Source of the DNA: Selaginella moellendorffii
Taxonomy: Eukaryota; Streptophyta; Lycopodiopsida; Selaginellales; Selaginellaceae
NCBI RefSeq assembly: GCF_000143415.4
Contig: NW_003314319.1
Span: 772,365 to 836,364 of the forward strand
Direction: 5' to 3'
Length of the DNA: 64,000 nucleotides
The position numbers were made by a program, and so were the translations under genes. Shown here piece after piece: positions 57,401 through 64,000 of this stretch. The notes under the pieces were generated by a model that was given only the letters and a program-made list of their open reading frames with translations, did no database searches and had not been told where the DNA came from. The first letter of the stretch is position 1. Each line of letters begins with the position of its first letter.

Positions 57401-58244
57401 GTGCCGAGTAGAGAATAGAAAACCAACAGAAAAAACGTCAAAAGGATAACGTTTTGGAGAGGACCAACCCTTTTTCACGGCCGCCATTGTAAAGTGTTAA
57501 CAATGCACAGATCAGCCAAAAGGAAATTTACAAACCATACTATGCCATCGGCAAAAAATGTGACGTGCTTCAACGCTAGCAGGCCCCGAACGTCGAGCCT
57601 ATTGTACGGATTCCGCATGCAGCAGTGACGACCTTTGATAAAGCCAAGAGCCGAAATTCGTAAAACCATTTCATTCCTGCAAACACAAGTGTGAGGGGAA
57701 ACCTCGAAGAGGGAAACAACGATTACGTATAAAGCGCCGTGATGAGCCCGTCCAGGAAATCGATGTTGAAACTCCGGACGTGTGTCCATCGTTCGTGCCT
57801 AGACCCAGCCATCGCTTGGAAGATAAGCACTACCATATGGGAGCATATAAGAAACACAAGAACATACTCGGCTCTCCTGCCACCAAAGCCTGTTAGAGGA
57901 AGGATGCTAAACTTCTATCCACGTACTGATTGTAGAGAAGCCTGAAAATGTATAAGCGTGACGGGCTGTAGAGGCTCCAAATTCCAAGCGCAGTGCCCTC
58001 CATTCTTGCTCCAGTCCCGACAGCAGTCCGCCTCGCCTTTCTTTTTATATTCTAGAAACAGAAAATAAGGACTCTCCAAAGTCGAAAGAAGTAAAGTTAC
58101 CATGAGCCTCTTGATTGCAGTGTAAGCCCTCTTCCAGTTCTTGGTTGCCGGGGAATCGGGAATCGCTGGGGCCAGTGCGGCAATCAATGCGGCAGACGAA
58201 AATGATGACGCTGCTCGGTCGCGATCCGGCGCTGCTTTGCTCAC
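54358..58244 (-). pseudogene. Four-domain Ca2+ channel, copy E, internal deletion
   Basis: Start about 58244 (MSKAAPDRDR). The 5' part matches copies A and D. At 57117 the sequence jumps by about 1.55 kb relative to copy D (47447 to 48998), deleting the domain I pore, domain II and the II-III linker. Domain III is well kept: FLLDCLMKIVAQGLIF, FNILDLFILV equivalent, S4 SLRPFRFVVRFTGLRSLL, pore CSTFDNW (Asp where copy D has Glu), then S6. III-IV linker and domain IV pore TTLDNWSCVMMDTT are present, but a 77-bp insertion (about 55130-55210) precedes S6. The C-terminal tail is shifted by a deletion at about 54400, leaving the IQ motif. Broken. Confidence 0.85.
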
Positions 58245-58374
58245 GCCATGAATCGGAGGCAGCTGATCCTCCCATGTCGGATGCCGATCTTAGAAATCGT
58301 GATCTTCTTGCGGGACGGGATCACTAGAAGAAGTATTTCGAGGCGATCGATCAATCACTGCATCAGCTAAGCTA

Positions 58375-58960
58375 CATTATGCCTCCGGCGCCTGTGAGCT
58401 TCGTCATAGCTTGCGTCGCCGCCTCGAGAGCGCTCATCCGCCGGCGAACTCCCTCCATGGCCGTCACCGCCAAGAGCCCTAAATTCAAACTACCTAATCC
58501 AAGAACGCGTGATCCAAGGGCGGCATTTTGGCCACGAGAGCCTTTTGTCCTTGCGATCGTTTTCGTTTCACAAATTTGTGAAGAACACAGTATAGGAGAA
58601 AAAATTTCTCTGCATTGATACCCTCATGATCTTAGACACTCGCTCTGGCATCGCCGCATACAAACATCGTTCCAGGGACGTGATGCTGCGTAGAACAAAC
58701 AGATCGAGCGCATGCCTCGGCACAAGCATCCAAATCCGAGACCCCACACACAGTGACGCACGAATTGGGCGTTACATCCTTTGCAAAGCTGCCCACTCGC
58801 TTCATCATCCGATCCGACGGGAATCCAAATCCTGCTGCTGCTGCTTGCTCTCATCGAGCGATGACCGCCGCCGCCGCCATCTCTCCGCAATGCCACCGCC
58901 GCCACTCTTGCCGCTCTTGCCGCGCCGGTACCGCCGGATCATCGTGGCGGAGCCTGTGAT
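58375..58960 (-). pseudogene. Cys-rich gene remnant of the tandem unit, copy E
   Basis: Fragments on the minus strand: 58905-58624 region with WNDVCMRRCQSECLRS (C-terminal Cys motif intact here) and, further on, a short piece MEGVRRRMSALEAATQAM near 58460-58395. Two internal deletions compared with copy D remove the DRFACK segment. Plus-strand ORFs over the same bases (58379-58618) are not supported by conservation with copies C and D. Confidence 0.35.
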
Positions 58961-59165
58961 TCAAGCTTGCTCCGCGTATATTCTGGTGTGTAAAGTAGAT
59001 TTTATTTTGGCAAATTGTCAAAGAGTTATCATCTGCGATAAAATACCAGCTTTTGCCCATATCCGCGCCATGTAGCATGTCGCCCTCTCTCGTTCGTTCG
59101 TATTGCTTTCCAATATACAGGAAAGAAAGAATATCCAAGTGGAGCTCCCCCCCGTTGCGCCTCCT

Positions 59166-61301
59166 CCTGAGTCACTCTCTCTCCGCTTACTTGGCAGTGA
59201 TGTGGCATCCTTCTTTTTGTTTTTTCTCCAGCGCACTCCCTCTCCCGTCCGTCGCCGCTGTGCACGCCCTCACGACTCCCGCCTGCACTCCCACCCGCCC
59301 TTGCACGCCCAGCGTGCGCCCTAATTACTTCCACGTGGCCACAGTCCCGACACTTAGCCAAATTTCAATCAGCGCGCTCTGTTCCACCCATAATTGACCT
59401 AAAAACGTTTCCATTCACACTGGATAATTGACTTAAAAGTGTTTTTGTTTCTTTTATGATCAAGCATGGCAGCAACATCAATTTCCAGAGGTAAGCAATT
59501 AATTCAACTTTATATTGATTCAAGAAAATTATTTAAGATCCCCCATAGCTTGATGAGGTGCAAGAATTCTATGAAAAGGATTTTTTTTTGCAGAGATTTA
59601 GATTGGAATTTGTCTAAATCAAATGAAATTATAACTCCTATTGTGTATATATTACAGAAGGATATGAACAAGTTTCTAGATAGTGAGAGGAGAAAGGGTG
59701 ATGGAGTGGATTTTTGATGATTTTCCAACAAAAATCATGATCTTGGAAATTTGAAATGACCCAAAAACACAAACTTTTTATCATTAATTAGGTATATTTT
59801 TTTACAAAACATAATTACAAACTTCTTAACACAGGTATTGGTGTAAATATGAAAAACAAGATGCTTGTGAAACATTCTCTACAGTTGTTGAATCTACAGA
59901 AAAGTCAAGACTTGGAAGTAGAGGTCAAAGTTCTAACAAACAAGATCAATTTACATAGGAAGTATTCACTTTTAACTTATCGACTACATGAGAATGACGC
60001 ATAAAGTGTATGTATTTGGAAGAACACAAATCTCGAGAAAGTATTTGTCTATCAAAAAGGTGATCGATGTAAAGATTGTTTTACCATTGGGATTCAGACA
60101 ACTTGGCAACTACAAAAGATGGTGGACTTTGCAAATAATAATTTATTGAGTCTTGATGCAACTTTTGGAATTAATCGCTACAAAGTAAAATTTTCATTTA
60201 TTTTTAAGTGAATAATAATTAATAATTTACAGTTCCCATTATACATCATGCTTGCTTTTGATTATTATGGAAATGGTATTCCAATTGCATGGGTTTTAAC
60301 TTTTAGTGAGAAAGGAGAACATATAAAGAATTGAATGATAGCTTTTAAAAAATGAGTTTTAAAACACATGCCAAATTGGAAACCATGTGCAATAATGATT
60401 GATGATGTTGAAGTAGAGATTAATGCTATAACGTAATTAATTTGATATGATATTATTTATTTATTTTTCTTTTATATAGAGCTACATTTGATTGTCAAAT
60501 TCTATTATATATTTGACATGTAAGGAGGAATTGGCTCAAACATATTATTCATAAAGTGAAATTTTGGGATATTAGGATGGAAATATAAAAATGTCTCAGA
60601 GATATTATGTATCATTCAATTCACGCAGCTTTTCATGATGATAATATTATGTGAGCTGAGATTAAACAATTTATCGAACATTTTGAGGTGGATTTTCAAA
60701 ATGAAATAGCCTTTATCAAGTATTTTCAAGATGAATGGAAGGACAAAGTTGGTAAGTGAATCAATATTTTGATTTTTATAATTTATTTTAATTTATATTT
60801 GATAGATACATGGGTTGTTGCTGTTTGAAATTTCCCTCATACTTACAAGGAGACAAATAGTTTGATTAAGGCATTCCATGCAAATATGAAAGTTGCTCGC
60901 AGATTGGGCAATTCATCAACTTATTACTAAGGTTTATATAAGGTACTGGTTTACTAGTTATTGCAAAGATTATGGTTTTATTTGAAACCATGCATATGAA
61001 AAGCTAATTGATGGTGCAATTGTTAAAGCAAGAAATATCAACGACTCTCAATGGGGTCATTTATAGGGCAACTATCCAGTGTGAATGGAAATGTTTTTAA
61101 GTCATTATAGATGGAACTCGGTGATTGAAATTTGGCTAAGTGTTGGGGCTGTGGCCACGTGGAAGTAATTAGGGCACATGTTGGGCCGCGGGTGGGAGTG
61201 TGCAGTGGCGACGGACGGGAGAGGGAGTGTGCTGGAGAAAAAACAAAAAGAAGGCCTAATGCCACATCACCACCAAGTAAATGGAGAGAGAGTGAATCAG
61301 G
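59166..61301 (+). mobile_element. Mutator-like element (MULE) with long inverted repeats
   Basis: The ends are inverted repeats of about 250 bp: 59166-59440 and 61062-61301 share CACTCTCTCTCC, CTTCTTTTTGTTTTTTCTCC, CCCTCTCCCGTCCGTCGCC, TTCCACGTGGCCACAG and CATTCACACTGGATA. A degenerate MULE transposase lies between. A 9-bp target duplication is not visible. GC-rich ends around an AT-rich core are typical of such elements. Confidence 0.82.
59466..61010 (+). pseudogene. MULE transposase, heavily degenerate
   Basis: Pieces in several frames from about 59466 (MAATSISRGKQLIQL). The clearest is at 60090-60340: TIGIQTTWQLQKMVDFANNN, then LLSLDATFGINRYK (first DDE Asp), a short intron-like gap with GTAAAATT, and FPLYIMLAFDYYGNGIPIAW, matching the MULE DDE core. 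Later HVRRNWLKHIIHKVKFWDIR, YHSIHAAFHDDN and FIKYFQDEWKDK continue the family pattern with many stops. No SWIM zinc finger was seen. Inactive. Confidence 0.75.
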
Positions 61302-61492
61302 ATAGTGTTTAATGGGAGGCATCGTTACTGTGCACTTCTGCCTGCCCACTCACCCTCACAGCTCCCGCTTCCCACCCGCCCCCACATGTCGGCTTGCACC
61401 CAGCATGCGCCCTAATAACTTCCACATGGCCATAGCCCTAACACTTAGCTAAATTTCAATCAGCGAGTTCCACTTATAATTGACTTAAAAAT

Positions 61493-62631
61493 TGTCGTGA
61501 ATGTGATTTCGGGTATCGAAAGTACCTGTCGACTAGTCCTTTCGGATACTCTTTCCTTACTGCCATGACGGCAGGAGGTCAGTATTGTTGGACCCTTTAT
61601 CAATCCCTCTTGTGCTAGTGGAGTTAACTAGGCATTTCGAGTGTATTTAGACCGGACGAGCATAAGGATGGAATTCTTACGTGTTATTAGCTAAACATAC
61701 TTAGCCCAGTAAGGAGTTCCCATTTCATTATGTTTTGCACTGGCTAGTGACAAGAACCCTTACGTATTGAGATTAGTCCCTTAATATCACTAGATGATAG
61801 CTTACCATGTCTATTAAACACCTTTGCTATCATGCCCTTTGTGTTAGTCTCAATTCGGTCCCAAATGCTATTTATGGAAAGTGTCTAGATTTGCTCATTT
61901 GGCATATCTACAGAATGTAGAGATTGGCCTGAACACAATGGTATTCGTCCTGTGTCCAAATTCGCAATTTAATGCCATTCTATATTTCGTAAGTTTCAAG
62001 CTTGTCCCAGAGAGTAACTCTTGGTACTAAGGGTGGCTTGGGGTGAAGCCCAAAGTGTATGTTCCTCAAGGGGAAGGGGGTGGGGGCCTATGGGGGGTAG
62101 TAAGGATAGTGTATAGTAAGGATAGTGGGTATGTCGGGTATGGCCGACCAACCTGAGGCATAGTTTAGCTCCCGCTTGCGTGCCTGTTTTTGTTCTGCGT
62201 TTGGCTTGGGTTTAAGCCCAAGTTTCATTTCATGCTAGCTAATGGAGTACCCATGTCCTCATGTTAGGCCACTAGTATGCTGAAATAGCGCCAGACTCCG
62301 TTTGGCTCCATTTTGCATGCTAGTCTTGGCATTAGGAAGCTGGTTACTCTAGGACTGTTCCAAGTCGCTCTGGGCTCTCGTCCCTTTGCTCCTTGGGCTA
62401 TATGCTCAGGTGTTACTCTATGGTCCTCACTCCTTGGCTCCATGCTTGGGAGTTTGGCACCGTTCCTTCGTTCAGTGGCCCAAGCCCTTGAACCTCGGGT
62501 TCCACACCACGTTCCTTTGGACACATGGCATGTGACACATGGCATCTGTCATGTGGCATAAAGAGGGTTTAGGTTCTGCTTCGTGGTGTTATCCTATGGT
62601 AGGATAAAGGGTAAAAACCACGTGCAGTACA
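61493..62631 (+). mobile_element. Solo LTR (1139 bp) with 5-bp target duplication
   Basis: Starts TGTCGTGAATG and ends CGTGCAGTACA, flanked by AAAAT on both sides (61488-61492 and 62632-62636). It lies inside a MULE inverted repeat whose two halves rejoin exactly. No coding region. It is a different family from the 13408-15223 LTR. Confidence 0.9.
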
Positions 62632-62744
62632 AAAATATTTCCATTCACACCAGAAAGTTGCCTCATAAATGACATAAAAACGTTTCTGTTTCTTTTATGA
62701 TCAAGCATGGTGGCAACATATCAATTTCCATTTCCAGAGGTAAA

Positions 62745-63055
62745 TAATTAATTCAACTTCATATTGATTCAAGAAAATCATTTAGGATCCCAATGAGGTG
62801 CAAGAATTCCATGAAGAGGATTATTTTTGTGTAGATGATTTAGATTTGTGAGTATGTTTTCTTTCAGATGAGAGTATTGAGACATAAATAGTTTGATTGA
62901 GAGATTCCATGTAAATATGAAAGTTATACTCGTCCGAAAAAAAACACATTCACAATCTAAATCATCTACACAAAAATAATCCTTTTCATGGAATTCTTGC
63001 AAAAGGATTCTGAATGATTTTCTTGAATCAATATGAAGTTGAATTGATTGTTACC
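62745..63055. repeat. Inverted repeat inside the second MULE copy
   Basis: 62745-62840 (TTCAACTTCATATTGATTCA, AAGAATTCCATGAAGAGGAT) recurs as inverse complement at 62950-63050. It is a fold-back core made of transposase 5' sequence next to each TIR. Confidence 0.85.
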
Positions 63056-63317
63056 TTTGGAAATTGATATGCTGCCACCATGCTTGATCATAAAAGAAAC
63101 AAAAACTTTTTTAAGTCAATTATATCCAGCATGAATGGGTGGGCTAAGTGTTAGGGCTGTGGCCACGTGGAAGTTTTTAGGGCGTATGTTGGGCACAGGC
63201 GGACGTGCGGGGGCAGGCGGGAGCCGTGAGGGCGAGCGGGTGGGCGGGAGTGCGTGGTGGCGACGGACGGGAGAGGGACCGCGCTGGAGAAAAAACAAAA
63301 AGAAGGTTTGATGCCAC

Positions 63318-64000
63318 TGTAAGCGACTAATTTTTCCATTTTACTTTAGTCACTTAACTGCACCTCCGACCACTTGGAGGAGTCTCATTCACAACCTCCA
63401 TAAGTCCCAGTTAGGACTTGGGGCTTGCCAGCCCTAAGAATGGCTTCCATGCCACTCAACCTTTGCACTTGGTCCAAGTGCTCCACGTGTCCGATCCCAT
63501 TACCGACACCCCAGGGTACCACTGACATACCAACCCATTACGCTAGGCCATACCCATTCACCTTGGTCACACTGGCGGTCTAACGCCACCTGCATCATAA
63601 TCCTATCTCTCAAAGACTGGGCCATCCGTCCATGAGCGATCATCCCAGATCCACTCCTTAGCATCCTTAGGATGCCCGCAGAGATGGGGAATAGCCTTCC
63701 CTGACAACTCTTTTCCAGTCCCCACCAAGTCCCTTTTAGTCTATGGCCGTGTTCACCAACACTGCCACTGGATCAAGGCCCGCAGGCCTGACTGCTAAGT
63801 CCCACTATCCTTTGGGACTTCCTCACCATGTGACCATATCCTTGGTCACTGCATTAGAGGCCTACTCCTCTTCCCTTTCACCGTTTGGGACTTTGGGACA
63901 ACATTTCGGAACACCGTGGCCTTACGCAAGCCTCATGGGTACTCTCCCCGCCTTTCGCCTTTAGGTGCTCTAGCCATGGGCTTAGAGCGAGGTTCCGTTG
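63318..64000 (-). mobile_element. LTR of the same family as 13408-15223, cut by window end
   Basis: Starts TGTAAGCGACTAA, the inverse complement of the 15.2-kb LTR end, and stays colinear in reverse with 14434-15223 (for example the segment holding CAACACTGCCACTGGATC). It is inserted in the MULE TIR after ATGCCAC. Whether it is a solo LTR or part of a full element lies outside the window. Confidence 0.9.

Larger units (their letters stand above)
61331..63317. mobile_element. Second MULE copy, deleted and disrupted
   Basis: The left TIR remnant (61331-61492) carries GCATGCGCCCTAATAACTTC and CACATGGCCATAGCCC. The right TIR (63060-63317) carries the mirrored CTGTGGCCACGTGGAAG and GGAGAAAAAACAAAAAGAAG. 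The left side is split by the solo LTR 61493-62631; rejoined flanks (TTAAAAAT to ATTTCCATTC) match copy 1. The interior is only about 300 bp and itself palindromic. Both outer ends are truncated. Confidence 0.8.

Noticed and set aside
62522-62562. GGCATGTGACACATGGCAT stretch in the solo LTR, similar to the transposon palindrome
   Set aside because: Different spacing and a tandem ACATGGCAT pattern instead of the 8-6-8 palindrome; outside the element family.

Overview
This is a eukaryotic nuclear window from a land plant, most likely a lycophyte such as Selaginella (inference). The evidence is very short spliceosomal introns (46 bp in the thaumatin-like gene, 52 bp at 40974-41025, 78 bp in the secreted-protein gene), plant families (NB-ARC-LRR, thaumatin-like PR-5, MAP65), Arabidopsis-type TTTAGGG units, and a four-domain voltage-gated Ca2+ channel gene of a kind not found in flowering plants. 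No rRNA, complete tRNA or CRISPR was recognised.

Layout. (1) The host backbone is a decayed tandem array of a unit made of an NB-ARC-LRR gene (+), a convergent four-domain Ca2+ channel gene (-) and a small Cys-rich gene remnant (-). Parts of the unit occur at 1-1020 (channel, copy A), 4554-6016 (NB-LRR, copy B), 33850-37690 (copy C), 41448-51606 (copy D, most complete) and 52202-58960 (copy E). Each copy carries its own deletions, frameshifts or stops. (2) 1031-4553 is a hAT-like (DUF659) transposon in head-to-head inverted duplication. (3) 7152-27937 is a Ty3/gypsy element on the minus strand. Its integrase gene is interrupted by a 15.8-kb TIR transposon (7937-23730) flanked by a 4-bp duplication (ATCT). 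(4) 27938-32250 is a 2.15-kb tandem duplication carrying two copies of an unrecognised secreted Cys-rich protein, followed by an intact thaumatin-like gene. (5) 37.8-41.3 kb holds a broken MAP65 gene and a small intact hypothetical gene. (6) 59.1-64.0 kb is nested Mutator-like elements, a solo LTR and the edge of another LTR.

The most unusual object is the 15.8-kb transposon. It encodes a DDE-type transposase (DUF7869-like, - strand) and a long multi-exon + strand gene ending in an FCP1/NIF-like HAD phosphatase domain. It is studded with about 25 copies of a 22-bp palindrome, ATGGCRTG-N6-CAYGCCAT, which sit in subterminal DNA, inside at least four short introns and twice inside an exon. A 288-bp non-autonomous relative at 50688-50975 has the same TIRs, a 4-bp duplication (TTAT) and the same palindrome near both ends, so the palindrome belongs to the mobile system. 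Both element genes carry isolated stop codons, each one transition away from CAG, CGA or TGG, so this copy looks silenced and decaying.

The solo LTR at 13408-15223 lies inside the large transposon and can be dated relative to an internal duplication, because the other duplicate (around 16500) retains the empty site.
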